NCBI GenBank assembly: GCA_019120125.1
Contig: DWVR01000068.1
Location: 1 to 64,000, forward strand
DNA from: Candidatus Phocaeicola excrementigallinarum
GTDB taxonomy: Bacteria > Bacteroidota > Bacteroidia > Bacteroidales > Bacteroidaceae
DNA length: 64,000 nucleotides
Direction of reading: 5' to 3'
Position numbers and translations under genes: made by a program. Below are positions 28,285-37,264 of this stretch, piece by piece. The notes beneath the pieces are model-generated. The model saw nothing but the letters and a program-made list of their open reading frames with translations, was not told the origin of the DNA and did not search any database. Numbering within the stretch: position 1 is the stretch's first letter; each line of letters begins with the position of its first letter.

Positions 28285-30612
28285 ATGAGAAAGACGTTTA
28301 TCATCGTTTTGTGGGCGGCGTTCGTGGTGGCTGTCGCGACGGTAGCCATTGTGTTCACGGCCATATCAAAAGGAAAGATCGGATATGTGCCTCCTGTAGA
28401 GGAGCTTGAAAACCCTAACCTGAAATTCGCCACCCAGGTCCTTTCGGAGGACGGACAGCTGCTCGGCACCTGGTCGCTCAGTAAGGAGAACCGCGTGTAC
28501 GTGGGATATGATGATCTGTCGCCCCATCTGGTGCATGCTTTGATCGCCACCGAGGACGTGCGTTTCGACCGGCATTCGGGCATCGACGCACGCGCGTTTC
28601 TGCGTGCCGTCGTCAAGCGCGGCATACTTATGCAGAAGCATGCCGGCGGCGGAAGTACCATCACCCAGCAGCTTGCCAAGCAGTTCTATTCGCCCACGGC
28701 GGACAATGTGATGGAGCGTCTGCTGCAGAAGCCCATCGAGTGGGTGATCGCCGTGAAGCTGGAGCGGTATTACACGAAGGAGGAGATCCTTACGATGTAT
28801 CTCAACAAGTTTGACTTTCTGAACAACGCGGTCGGTATCAAGACGGCGGCCAAGACATATTTCGCCAAGGACCCGAAGAACCTGAAGATCGAGGAGGCGG
28901 CCACGCTGATCGGCATGTGCAAGAACCCTTCGCTCTATAATCCGCGCCGCTTCAACGAGCGCTCGCGCGGACGCCGCAACGTGGTGCTCGACCAGATGCG
29001 CAAGGCCGGGTACATCTCCGGGGCGGAGTGTGACTCGCTGAAGGCGCTTCCGCTGACGCTCAAGTTCCAGCCGGTGGACCATAAGGACGGGCTCGCCACT
29101 TATTTCCGTGAGTACCTGCGCGGAATGATGACGGCCAAGAAGCCCGAGAGGAGCAAGTACCGCGGATGGCAGATGCAGACCTATTATGAGGATTCGCTGG
29201 CATGGGAGACCAATCCGCTGTACGGGTGGTGCGCCAAGAACAAGAAGAAGGACGGCACCAACTATAATATCTATGTCGACGGACTGAAGATCCATACCAC
29301 CATCAACTCGCGCATGCAGCGTTATGCCGAGGAGGCGGTCTACGAACATGTGGCCCAGTATCTGCAGCCCCGTTTCTTCAAGGAGAAGCGCGGACGCAAG
29401 ACGGCTCCGTTCACCAACGAGCTTACTCCGGAAGAGGTGGACCATATCCTGATGCGCTCCGTGCGCCAGTCGGACCGTTATCGCCTGATGAAGGCGTCCG
29501 GATGCTCGGAGGCGGAGATCATGAAGTCGTTCAACACGCCGCACGAGATGAGCGTGTTCTCTTACGACGGTGACAAGGATACCATCATGAGTCCCTTGGA
29601 CTCCATCCGTTACTACAAGCATTTCCTGCGCGCGGGATTCATGTCGATGGACCCCCTCAACGGTCATGTGAAGGCATACGTGGGCGGGCCCAACTACAAC
29701 TATTTCCAGTATGACATGGCGATGGTGGGACGGCGGCAGATCGGCTCTACCGTGAAGCCGTTTGTCTATTCGCTGGCCATGGAGAACGGATTCTCGCCTT
29801 GCGACGAGGTGCGCAACGTGGAGATCACCCTTTTCGACGAGAACGGCATCCCATGGTCGCCGCGCAACAGTTCGCGCCGCCATTACGGGGAGATCGTGAC
29901 ACTGAAGTGGGGACTGGCCAACTCGAACAACTGGATATCCGCTTATCTGATGAGCAAGCTCAGTCCCTACGACCTTGCCCGCCTGATCCATTCGTTCGGA
30001 GTGCTCAACAAGGATGTGCAGCCCACGGTCTCCCTCTGTCTGGGACCGTGCGAGATCTCGGTGGGCGAGATGGTGAGCGCATATACGGCATTCGTCAACA
30101 AGGGAATCCGTACGGCCCCGCTGTTCGTGACCCGGATAGAGGATAACGACGGCAATGTGATCGCCACGTTCACTCCCCAGATCAATGAGGTGATCAGCGA
30201 GTCCACTTCCTACAAGATGCTGGTCATGCTGCGTGCCGTCATCAACGAGGGTACAGGCAACCGTGTGCGCCGTCTCTACGGCATCAAGGTGGATATGGGC
30301 GGAAAGACCGGAACCACCAACAACAACTCCGACGGCTGGTTCATGGGATTCACCCCGTCGCTCGTGTCGGGCTGCTGGGTCGGCGGCGAGGAGCGTGACA
30401 TCCACTTCGACTATATGCGCGACGGACAGGGCGCCTCTATGGCCTTGCCCGTGTGGGGACTCTATATGCAGAAGGTGTTTGCCGACAAGACTCTAGGCTA
30501 CTCGGAAGACGAGACATTCGGCATCCCGGACGATTTTGACCCTTGCAAGGACCGGCTCACGGAGATCGAGGAGGAAAATTCCAGCCGTCTGGATGACATT
30601 TTCTTCCAGTAA
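28285..30612 (+). CDS. Class A penicillin-binding protein (PBP1A type)
   Basis: The 775-residue bifunctional peptidoglycan synthase has an N-terminal TM anchor (residues 4-27), a GT51 glycosyltransferase domain with EDVRFDRHSG at 90-99 and GGGSTITQQLAKQ at 121-133, and a C-terminal transpeptidase. The transpeptidase has the SxxK serine in GSTVKP near residue 487, the SxN-type NSNNW near 548, and KTGTTNN near 674. All catalytic motifs are present. It polymerises and cross-links glycan strands in the periplasm. A strong terminator follows, so it is likely monocistronic. Confidence 0.94.
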   Translation: MRKTFIIVLWAAFVVAVATVAIVFTAISKGKIGYVPPVEELENPNLKFATQVLSEDGQLLGTWSLSKENRVYVGYDDLSPHLVHALIATEDVRFDRHSGIDARAFLRAVVKRGILMQKHAGGGSTITQQLAKQFYSPTADNVMERLLQKPIEWVIAVKLERYYTKEEILTMYLNKFDFLNNAVGIKTAAKTYFAKDPKNLKIEEAATLIGMCKNPSLYNPRRFNERSRGRRNVVLDQMRKAGYISGAECDSLKALPLTLKFQPVDHKDGLATYFREYLRGMMTAKKPERSKYRGWQMQTYYEDSLAWETNPLYGWCAKNKKKDGTNYNIYVDGLKIHTTINSRMQRYAEEAVYEHVAQYLQPRFFKEKRGRKTAPFTNELTPEEVDHILMRSVRQSDRYRLMKASGCSEAEIMKSFNTPHEMSVFSYDGDKDTIMSPLDSIRYYKHFLRAGFMSMDPLNGHVKAYVGGPNYNYFQYDMAMVGRRQIGSTVKPFVYSLAMENGFSPCDEVRNVEITLFDENGIPWSPRNSSRRHYGEIVTLKWGLANSNNWISAYLMSKLSPYDLARLIHSFGVLNKDVQPTVSLCLGPCEISVGEMVSAYTAFVNKGIRTAPLFVTRIEDNDGNVIATFTPQINEVISESTSYKMLVMLRAVINEGTGNRVRRLYGIKVDMGGKTGTTNNNSDGWFMGFTPSLVSGCWVGGEERDIHFDYMRDGQGASMALPVWGLYMQKVFADKTLGYSEDETFGIPDDFDPCKDRLTEIEEENSSRLDDIFFQ

Positions 30613-30644
30613 GCTGGTTCTGGAACTGGCACCGGATAATTGCA

Positions 30645-30693
30645 GGACAGTGGAACTCGCGGCCGTCGGGTTGGGGTTCCACTGTCCTTTTTT
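30645..30693 (+). terminator. Rho-independent terminator after the PBP gene
   Basis: GGACAGTGGAAC at 30645-30656 pairs with GTTCCACTGTCC at 30676-30687, followed by six T residues. Confidence 0.85.
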
Positions 30694-30769
30694 CGTATGG
30701 CGGAGCTTTTCCGCAGGCAAGATCTGATCAATCTCCTGAAAGGGAGCTCGCCATATCGATTTTTTGTAT

Positions 30770-30777
30770 TAACTTTG
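30770..30777 (+). promoter_or_regulatory. -7 element for fhs
   Basis: TAACTTTG fits TAnnTTTG and ends 25 bases before the fhs ATG. A TTTG at the normal -33 distance is missing. Confidence 0.5.
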
Positions 30778-30802
30778 CGTCCAAAAATTAAAAACGTTAT
30801 AA

Positions 30803-32470
30803 ATGAAATCGGATATAGAAATCGCGCGCAGTATCGAACTGCAGAAAATCAAACAGATTGCCCGGGAATACGGCATTCCTACTGATGAGATCTCGAATTA
30901 TGGCCGTTACATCGCCAAAGTGCCTGAAACATTGATCGATGAGGAAAAGGTAAGACAGAGTAATCTGATTCTGGTCACTGCCATCACCCCGACAAAGGCC
31001 GGCATCGGTAAGACGACCGTGTCCATCGGTCTGGCGTTGGGACTGAACAAGATCGGGAAGAAAGCCATCTGCGCTCTCCGTGAGCCTTCGCTGGGGCCCT
31101 GCTTCGGCATGAAGGGCGGGGCCGCGGGAGGCGGTTACGCACAGGTGCTTCCGATGGACAAGATCAATTTGCACTTCACGGGTGACTTCCATGCCATCAC
31201 TTCCGCGCACAACATGATTGCCGCACTGCTCGACAATTACATGTATCAGAACAAGGACAACGGCTTCGCCTTGAAGGAGGTGTTGTGGAACCGCGTGCTT
31301 GACGTGAACGACCGTGGCTTGCGTTACATTGTCACCGGCCTGGGAGGCAAGACGAACGGCATTACCCGCGAGTCGAGCTTTGACATCACGCCGGCTTCCG
31401 AGATCATGGCCATTCTGTGTCTGGCCAGGGATGAGGCTGACCTCCGCCGCCGTATCGAGAACATCCTGCTGGGTTTCACGGTCGACAACAAGCCGTTTAC
31501 GGTGAAGGACCTGGGCGTGGCCGGCGCGATCACCGTGTTGCTGAAAGACGCGTTATCGCCCAATCTGGTGCAGACCACCGAACACACTCCCGCGTTCGTG
31601 CATGGGGGACCTTTCGCGAACATCGCTCACGGGTGCAACTCCATCCTTGCCACAAAGCTGGCCATGACGTTCGGCGAATATGCGGTGACTGAGGCCGGAT
31701 TCGGCGCGGATTTGGGTGCGGAGAAGTTCTATAACATCAAATGCCGTAAGGCAGGCCTGCAGCCCAAGCTGACCGTCATTGTCGCCACGGCCCAGGGACT
31801 GAAGATGCACGGAGGGGTGGAACTGGACAAAATCAAGGAACCGAATATGGAGGGCCTGAAGGAGGGCGTGAAGAATCTTGACAGGCACATCGAGAACCTG
31901 AGCTCGTTCGGGCAGACCGTAGTGGTGGCGTTCAACCGCTATGCCAATGATACGGATGAGGAGCTGGATTTCGTGCGCCGGCATTGTGAGGAGATGGGAA
32001 TCGGGTTCGCCATCAACAACGCGTTTATGGAAGGTGGCGAAGGAGCGGTTGAACTGGCTGAGCTTGTGGTGGACACCATCGAGCGCAATCCGTCGAAGCC
32101 GCTTGTATATACTTACAATGAGGGTGATACGGTAGAGGAAAAGGTGGAAAAAGTGGCCGAAGGACTGTATGGTGCGAAACAGGTGCTTTTCGCTCCGGCT
32201 GCCCAGAAGAAGCTCCGTATGATCAAGGAGCTGGGCTACACGCATTTCCCTATCTGCATTGCCAAGACGCAGTATTCGTTCTCTACCGACCCGAAACTTT
32301 ATGGTGTGGCCAAAGGCTTCAATTTCGGCGTGCGTGACATCGTGATCAATGCCGGAGCGGAAATGCTGGTGATTGTGGCCGGAGAGATCATGCGTATGCC
32401 GGGCCTTCCGAAAGAGCCTCAGGCGCTGCATATCGATATAGTGAACGGAGAAATAGAAGGTCTGTCCTGA
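30803..32470 (+). CDS. fhs: Formate--tetrahydrofolate ligase
   Basis: The 555-residue enzyme uses ATP to join formate to tetrahydrofolate, giving 10-formyl-THF for purine and formyl-Met synthesis. The P-loop [20 protein letters not shown], the [20 protein letters not shown] loop, [13 protein letters not shown] and the C-terminal [10 protein letters not shown] segment are diagnostic and intact. It is followed three bases later by a CbiA-like gene, so both are probably on one mRNA; a functional link is not obvious. Confidence 0.95.
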   Translation: MKSDIEIARSIELQKIKQIAREYGIPTDEISNYGRYIAKVPETLIDEEKVRQSNLILVTAITPTKAGIGKTTVSIGLALGLNKIGKKAICALREPSLGPCFGMKGGAAGGGYAQVLPMDKINLHFTGDFHAITSAHNMIAALLDNYMYQNKDNGFALKEVLWNRVLDVNDRGLRYIVTGLGGKTNGITRESSFDITPASEIMAILCLARDEADLRRRIENILLGFTVDNKPFTVKDLGVAGAITVLLKDALSPNLVQTTEHTPAFVHGGPFANIAHGCNSILATKLAMTFGEYAVTEAGFGADLGAEKFYNIKCRKAGLQPKLTVIVATAQGLKMHGGVELDKIKEPNMEGLKEGVKNLDRHIENLSSFGQTVVVAFNRYANDTDEELDFVRRHCEEMGIGFAINNAFMEGGEGAVELAELVVDTIERNPSKPLVYTYNEGDTVEEKVEKVAEGLYGAKQVLFAPAAQKKLRMIKELGYTHFPICIAKTQYSFSTDPKLYGVAKGFNFGVRDIVINAGAEMLVIVAGEIMRMPGLPKEPQALHIDIVNGEIEGLS

Positions 32471-32473
32471 TTC

Positions 32474-33805
32474 ATGAAGCCTCAGTTTCTGATAGGTTCT
32501 TTGTGTGCTGACAATGGGAAAGCGCTGTTGTCGTGGGGACTGATGCGCGCGTTGTCGCGGAGAGGGCTGAATGTGCAGGCATACGAGTGTGGTGCGGATT
32601 TGTCGGATACGGTGGCCCGGAAAGTGGCCGTGGGGAATGTCGCGGTCAATCTGGACACATGGTATTCGTCGCATCCGCATGTGCAGTATCTGTATAACAC
32701 GTATGGCGAGACGGCCGATGTATGTGTGCTCGACAGTATGGGAGGCCTTTTCGACGGTTTCCGGAAATGGCAGGGGAGTGGTGCCGAGATGGCGCAGGTG
32801 CTTTCGGTACCTGTGGTGTTGGCCGTGAATGCCCGTACGGCGACCTATTCGCTGGCTCCCATGCTGCATGGGTTCAGACATTTCCGTCCGGGCGTGAAGA
32901 TAGCGGGCGTGATATTCTATCAGGTGCATACCCCCTCCCAATACGGATTCCTGCGTGAGGTGTGCGCGGATGCGGGCGTGGAAAGTCTGGGGTATCTTCT
33001 GTATTCGGAAAAGCTCCGTCTTCCGGCGCGTTATTCTGCGATGACTTCCGGCATGAAGGCCGAGCTTGATGCGGTTATTCAGCGGGCGGCCGAGATGATG
33101 GAAAAGACTGTGGATCTCGACAAGCTGCTGAATCTGACGACCCGTATTTTTCCATGCGCGTACAGCCTGCCTTACACTTCGGAGACTGAGCCTCGCATAC
33201 GGTCCTTCCATAAAAGGATCCGGATAGCGGTGGCGTCCGATCCCGCGTTCCATTTTCTCTACAGGCAGAATCTGGATTTCCTGGCCGGAAGAGGAGAACT
33301 GACGTTCTTCAGTCCGGTCTATGGGAACGACCTGCCTCAAGCCGACTTGATTTATCTGCCGGGAGGCTATCCGGAGCTTTTCGCACGCCAGTTGCATCGC
33401 TGGAAGCGTCAGTTGCAGCAGCTGCGTGATTTTGCCGAGGCCGGCGGACGTGTTCTGGCCGAAGGAGGCGGAATCGCGTTGCTGGCCCGTACGGTTGCCG
33501 CGAGACAGGGAGGCACCCCTTACGGGATGTCGGGATTGCTGCCTCTTGATGTGGCGGTAAACGAAGGAAGGCTTTGTGCGGGTTACCGTAAGGTGGATTT
33601 CGCGGGACTTACGTTGAAAGGTTACGAGTGCCGTTATCTGGAAATCGCGTCTCCGCATGAGGCGGCGGGCCTGACCTTTTCATATATGGCAAACTTGAAA
33701 GGCGTGGAGACTCCCGGATCTTTTATCTGCCGATATAAGAATGTCATCGCCGTCACAGCCCATTGTTATTGGGAGAACACGGACATTCTTGACTGGTGGA
33801 GATGA
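32474..33805 (+). CDS. CbiA/CobB-like protein lacking the amidotransferase cysteine
   Basis: The 443-residue protein aligns by eye to cobyrinic acid a,c-diamide synthase. It has an N-terminal dethiobiotin-synthetase-like NTPase domain (1-195; LIGSLCADNGKALLSWGLMR, VLDSMGGLFDG) and a C-terminal class I GATase-like domain (about 245-443; DLIYLPGGYPELFA). Both active sites deviate: the P-loop is GSLCADNGKA rather than GTxSGxGKT, and the GATase nucleophile Cys of the usual ECGG motif is Gly (EGGG at residues 330-333). Glutamine-dependent amidation is therefore unlikely. No other cobalamin gene or cobalamin riboswitch is present here. The role is unknown; it probably uses a related substrate, ammonia, or is non-catalytic. 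Confidence 0.8.
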   Translation: MKPQFLIGSLCADNGKALLSWGLMRALSRRGLNVQAYECGADLSDTVARKVAVGNVAVNLDTWYSSHPHVQYLYNTYGETADVCVLDSMGGLFDGFRKWQGSGAEMAQVLSVPVVLAVNARTATYSLAPMLHGFRHFRPGVKIAGVIFYQVHTPSQYGFLREVCADAGVESLGYLLYSEKLRLPARYSAMTSGMKAELDAVIQRAAEMMEKTVDLDKLLNLTTRIFPCAYSLPYTSETEPRIRSFHKRIRIAVASDPAFHFLYRQNLDFLAGRGELTFFSPVYGNDLPQADLIYLPGGYPELFARQLHRWKRQLQQLRDFAEAGGRVLAEGGGIALLARTVAARQGGTPYGMSGLLPLDVAVNEGRLCAGYRKVDFAGLTLKGYECRYLEIASPHEAAGLTFSYMANLKGVETPGSFICRYKNVIAVTAHCYWENTDILDWWR

Positions 33806-33817
33806 GTCGTTTCCTGT

Positions 33818-34381
33818 CTACAACAGTTTGTTGACCGCAAAATATTTCCAAAGTGGCGCTGCCATGAGCGACTGTTTGATCCGGTTTTCCAGAAGCAGTG
33901 TCCGCACCTCGTCCACACTCAGCAGTTCGATGCTGATGTCTTCCGTCGCTTCCAGATGCTGGGTAGAGACAGGTTCCACATCGGTTGCCAGGAAACAGTG
34001 GCAGATGTTGTCCATCGTGCTGGTGTTGGCGGAGATGTCCATCCACGGTTCCCAGTGGCCCCCTCCGAATCCGGTTTCCTCATACAGTTCCCGTTTGATG
34101 GATTCCAGCGGTGTCTCTCCTTTCTCGCAGACTCCCGCGCAGATTTCATAGCAGGTGAGCTGGATTCCATGCCGGTATTGCCGTTCCATGAGGAATCTGC
34201 CGTCTTTCGTGATGGCGGTTACATTTACCCAATCCGGATATTCCAGCACATAATATTCGTTGTTTTCCGCGCCGGTGGGCAGCAGCACATGGTCTTTTCT
34301 GGCCGTCAGCCACGGGCGTCGGATGAGGTACTCACTTTCCAGTATGGTCCATTTGCGGTCCTGATTGTTGTCTTTAATCAT
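33818..34381 (-). CDS. Nudix hydrolase (ADP-ribose pyrophosphatase-like)
   Basis: The 187-residue protein has an intact Nudix box at residues 83-105: the G-x5-E part is GVCEKGE and it continues with the REL-x-EE-x-G core in RELYEETGFG. A strand before it (NVTAITKDGRFLMERQYRHG) is like that of ADP-sugar pyrophosphatases. It would hydrolyse a nucleoside diphosphate linked to another group, probably an ADP- or GDP-sugar. It is convergent with the CbiA-like gene and divergent from the tRNA gene. Confidence 0.85.
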   Translation of the reverse strand: MIKDNNQDRKWTILESEYLIRRPWLTARKDHVLLPTGAENNEYYVLEYPDWVNVTAITKDGRFLMERQYRHGIQLTCYEICAGVCEKGETPLESIKRELYEETGFGGGHWEPWMDISANTSTMDNICHCFLATDVEPVSTQHLEATEDISIELLSVDEVRTLLLENRIKQSLMAAPLWKYFAVNKLL

Positions 34382-34440
34382 ATGATGTTTTGTTTAAGAT
34401 TCAGAAATTAGATTTCTGCCTGTTTTTTTCGTTCAAAAAA

Positions 34441-34471
34441 TTGTTTATTTCTAAAATATGCCCTACATTTG
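34441..34471 (+). promoter_or_regulatory. Promoter of the tRNA-Gly gene
   Basis: TTG at 34441-34443, 20 bases, and TACATTTG at 34464-34471, ending 13 bases before the mature tRNA. Confidence 0.65.
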
Positions 34472-34484
34472 CACTACCAAAAAC

Positions 34485-34560
34485 GCGGCAGTAGCTCAGT
34501 TGGTAGAGCATCAGCTTCCCAAGCTGAGGGTCACGGGTTCGAGTCCCGCTTGCCGCTCCA
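34485..34560 (+). tRNA. tRNA-Gly (anticodon CCC)
   Basis: A 76-base cloverleaf: acceptor GCGGCAG pairs with TTGCCGC (one G-T pair). The D-arm is GCTC...GAGC with AGTTGGTA, the anticodon stem TCAGC/GCTGA holds the loop TTCCCAA, and the T-arm is CGGGTTCGAGTCCCG. A genomically encoded CCA is present at 34558-34560. Anticodon CCC reads GGG glycine codons. Confidence 0.95.
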
Positions 34561-34600
34561 CGGAAAGGAGGGATTCCAGCGATGGTTTCCCTCTTTTCGT
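34560..34600 (+). terminator. Hairpin terminator after the tRNA
   Basis: CGGAAAGGAGGGA pairs with TCCCTCTTTTCG (about 11 bp with one wobble region), located directly after the CCA end. It may also stop leftward transcription from the gene at 34631. Confidence 0.55.
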
Positions 34601-34630
34601 GTCTTACGGTCTGCATGATATTTTCCTGAA

Positions 34631-35299
34631 TCATTTCAGCAGGAACTCAATAAATTCGTCGGGAGCGTCCGGGAAAATCCTGTTGAACTGGTCGCATAAC
34701 CGCTCGTATGACTCTTGTGGGGTGCGGCCGGGGTGACAGGCCTCTTTCCCGAAAAGCGCTTCCGGAGTGGTGAGGAGGGACCAGCCCCATCCGTATTCCC
34801 GTCCGTGGCGGTCGTGGGGATAGATGAAGTCTTCCGTCACGATGTAGCCGCCCATCTCAAGACGGGTCAGGTAGGCGTCGAATTTTCCGCGCATTTTAGG
34901 ACCCGTAAAGCCGCACGCGGCACGCAGTTCGCGGGTGATGAGACTGCCTTCCGCTCTCAGGATGTCGAGCATGCTTTCTTCGATGCTTCCCTCTTCCGGA
35001 TAAGGATAGACGCTCCGCCGGTAGTTGCAGAAGTCAGGCCACCACTCACGGCTGATGAAAGCCGCCTTGCGGTCGAAGAACTTGCCGTACGCGCAACCGC
35101 TTTCCTGCAGTATGGAACCTTTCCACTTCCAAAGCGGCCATTCCCAACCGCCATCGGGCAGTCGGGTGTACTGGCAGTCTTTGTCCATCACCTCTTCTGC
35201 CGACCATCCTTCCAGTCCCATGCGCAACAGGGGCAGGAAGCCTATCTTATTGATGTAGTCGATCAGTTCCGGACATGAGTGTAGCGATTCTTTTCTCAT
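34631..35299 (-). CDS. Uncharacterised AlkZ-related/winged-helix protein
   Basis: The 222-residue cytosolic protein has no signal or TM segment. It is rich in Trp and aromatic residues near the N terminus (DGGWEWPLWKWKGSILQE, ISREWWPDFCNYRR), followed by a winged-helix-like part, SMLDILRAEGSLITRELRAA, and a beta hairpin (YIVTEDFIY). The look recalls AlkZ-related proteins (HTH_42 group), but the match is by impression only and catalytic residues cannot be confirmed. It is the last gene of the leftward run tamB-aguA-aguB, 20 bases after aguB. Confidence 0.6.
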   Translation of the reverse strand: MRKESLHSCPELIDYINKIGFLPLLRMGLEGWSAEEVMDKDCQYTRLPDGGWEWPLWKWKGSILQESGCAYGKFFDRKAAFISREWWPDFCNYRRSVYPYPEEGSIEESMLDILRAEGSLITRELRAACGFTGPKMRGKFDAYLTRLEMGGYIVTEDFIYPHDRHGREYGWGWSLLTTPEALFGKEACHPGRTPQESYERLCDQFNRIFPDAPDEFIEFLLK

Positions 35300-35319
35300 T
35301 TTTCAACCAATTCCTTTTG

Positions 35320-36207
35320 TCAGTCAATAAACCGCCGTGTGAGCTGGCCGAACTCGTCGGTTCTGCGGTCGCGGAGGAACGGCCACCATCTGCGTACGTT
35401 CTCGCTGCGCTCCATGTCGATCTCCACCACCAGATTCTCTTCCTTGAGGTTGCTTGCCTGGGCGATGATCTCACCTTGAGGGCCGGCCACGAAACTGTTC
35501 CCCCAGAACTGGATGCCGTTGGTCATTCCCGACGGGTCGGGCTCCAGACCTACGCGGTTGACGGCAATGACGGGCAGTCCGTTGGCCACGGCGTGCCCTC
35601 GCTGGACGGTTACCCACGCGCCCAACTGACGCATTTTCTCTTCTTGGGTGTCACTGCTTTCCCAACCGATGGCCGTGGGGTAGATCAGCAGTTCCGCTCC
35701 TTTCAACGCCATCAGACGGGCGCCTTCCGGATACCACTGGTCCCAGCACACCTGCACGCCAAGCTTTCCGACGGAAGTCTCTATCGGCTCGAAACCGAGG
35801 TCGCCGGGGGTGAAGTAGAACTTTTCGTAATAGGCCGGATCATCGGGGATATGCATCTTGCGGTATTTGCCGGCCATGCTGCCGTCGGTGTCGAACACCA
35901 CGGCTGTGTTGTGGTAGAGTCCGGCCGCACGGCGTTCAAACAGGGAGGTGACCAGTACGATGCGGTAGGCGGCGGCTATCTCGCTGTAGAATCCGGTGGA
36001 GGGACCCGGTATGGGTTCGGCCAGATCGAACATCTCCGTGTTCTCGGTCTGGCAGAAGTAAGGGGTGTTGTGCAGTTCCTGGAGCACCACCAGTTGTGCT
36101 CCGGCCTGCGCCACTGCCGCGATGTTGCGGTGTATTTTCTCTAGGTTCATTTTGATGTCGGGGGTACACGATTGCTGTATCATCCCGACACGGATTGTTC
36201 TTTTCAT
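35320..36207 (-). CDS. aguB: N-carbamoylputrescine amidase
   Basis: The 295-residue nitrilase-superfamily enzyme hydrolyses N-carbamoylputrescine to putrescine, CO2 and ammonia. The catalytic triad is visible: Glu in VVLQELHNTPYF, Lys in KYRKMHIPDD, Cys in LGVQVCWDQWYPEGARLMA. The close fit to plant and bacterial CPA enzymes and its position 13 bases after aguA make the assignment firm. The start at 36207 (MKRTIRVGMIQQS) matches the family. Together with aguA it forms the agmatine-to-putrescine route used for polyamine synthesis. Confidence 0.93.
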   Translation of the reverse strand: MKRTIRVGMIQQSCTPDIKMNLEKIHRNIAAVAQAGAQLVVLQELHNTPYFCQTENTEMFDLAEPIPGPSTGFYSEIAAAYRIVLVTSLFERRAAGLYHNTAVVFDTDGSMAGKYRKMHIPDDPAYYEKFYFTPGDLGFEPIETSVGKLGVQVCWDQWYPEGARLMALKGAELLIYPTAIGWESSDTQEEKMRQLGAWVTVQRGHAVANGLPVIAVNRVGLEPDPSGMTNGIQFWGNSFVAGPQGEIIAQASNLKEENLVVEIDMERSENVRRWWPFLRDRRTDEFGQLTRRFID

Positions 36208-36220
36208 TGTATGTTCCTTT

Positions 36221-37249
36221 TTAGATTGATTTGACTGATTCCGGATATTGCATGGTGACGCAATGGAGTGAACCGTGCTGACGGATGAGTGTCCTGCAAT
36301 CCACGGCCACGATTTCGCGTCCCGGAAACGCTTCTGCCAGTACCTCCGCCGCGCGCGCGTCGTTTTCCGGCTGGTCATAAGTGGGGTAGAGCACGGCGGT
36401 GTTCATGATCAGGAAGTTGGCGTAGGTGGCCGGAAGCCTTGCACCGTCCTCGTCGTATATCGGGTCGGCCATGGGGAGGGGCAGAAGCCGGTACGGGTCG
36501 CCGTCGGGTGTACGGAATGTCTTGAGCTGGTTTTCCATGGATTGCAGTGCCCCGTAGTGCTCGTCCTGTTTGTCATTGCATTTCACATAGACAATGGTAT
36601 GGCCGGGACACAGCCGGGCCAGTGTGTCGATGTGGCTGTCGGTGTCGTCGCCGGCCAGATAACCATAGTCGAGCCAGAGCACTTGACGCAGGTTGAAGCG
36701 CTCGGTCAGATACTGTTCGATGTCGGCCCGCGACATGGTGTCGTTCCTGTTCGGCGAGAGCAGGCAGGTGGATGTGGTGAGCAGAGTGCCCTCACCGTCA
36801 CTTTCTATCGATCCGCCTTCAAGCACGAAGTTCCGGCAGTTGATGTAGTCGCCGTTCAGCACTCCCGCCTTTGCCAGATGTGAGTTGATGAGATTGTCCT
36901 TGTCGGCGGCGAACTTCATTCCCCACCCGTTGAAGCAGAAGTCGAGCAGCTGCGGGTCGGAATGGCGTTCGATGAGGGTGATGAATCCGTGGTCGCGCGC
37001 CCAGGTGTCGTTGGTGGGGCATTCCACGAAACAGATCCGGTCGCGGTAGGGGAAATCCTCCAGTGCGGCCGGGAATTCCGGCGCCACCAGCAGCAGCGGC
37101 TGGCGTGACGCGATCTCACGCGCAAGGTTCAGGAAACACTCTTCCACTTCGTCGAGCATGTAGGCCCAATCGGTTCCGGCATGCGGCCATGTGAGCTGTA
37201 TATAGCTTTGAAAATGCCATTCGGCAGGTAAAAAGTACGTCTTTTCCAT
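36221..37249 (-). CDS. aguA: Agmatine deiminase
   Basis: The 342-residue enzyme of the peptidyl-arginine deiminase-like family converts agmatine to N-carbamoylputrescine and ammonia. Motifs are PAEWHFQSYIQLTWPH, NDTWARDHGF, the Glu/Asp site NFVLEGGSIESDG, GDDTDSHIDTLAR and the nucleophile Cys at about residue 330 in GSLHCVTMQ. All are intact. It starts 15 bases after the tamB stop. The next gene completes the pathway to putrescine, which Bacteroides carry on to spermidine by a carboxyspermidine route. Confidence 0.94.
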   Translation of the reverse strand: MEKTYFLPAEWHFQSYIQLTWPHAGTDWAYMLDEVEECFLNLAREIASRQPLLLVAPEFPAALEDFPYRDRICFVECPTNDTWARDHGFITLIERHSDPQLLDFCFNGWGMKFAADKDNLINSHLAKAGVLNGDYINCRNFVLEGGSIESDGEGTLLTTSTCLLSPNRNDTMSRADIEQYLTERFNLRQVLWLDYGYLAGDDTDSHIDTLARLCPGHTIVYVKCNDKQDEHYGALQSMENQLKTFRTPDGDPYRLLPLPMADPIYDEDGARLPATYANFLIMNTAVLYPTYDQPENDARAAEVLAEAFPGREIVAVDCRTLIRQHGSLHCVTMQYPESVKSI

Positions 37250-37264
37250 ATTGTTATCTTGTTT

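Noticed and set aside
28366..30405. Very long open frame antisense to the PBP gene
   Set aside because: It is a shadow of a GC-rich coding strand: no family features, and the opposite strand has a full set of PBP motifs and a promoter. The same holds for long antisense frames at 31553-33658, 16967-18595, 46250-48016 and 10380-11921.
32300..32480. Cobalamin riboswitch before the CbiA-like gene
   Set aside because: The gene follows fhs by three bases and there is no leader that could hold such a structure.
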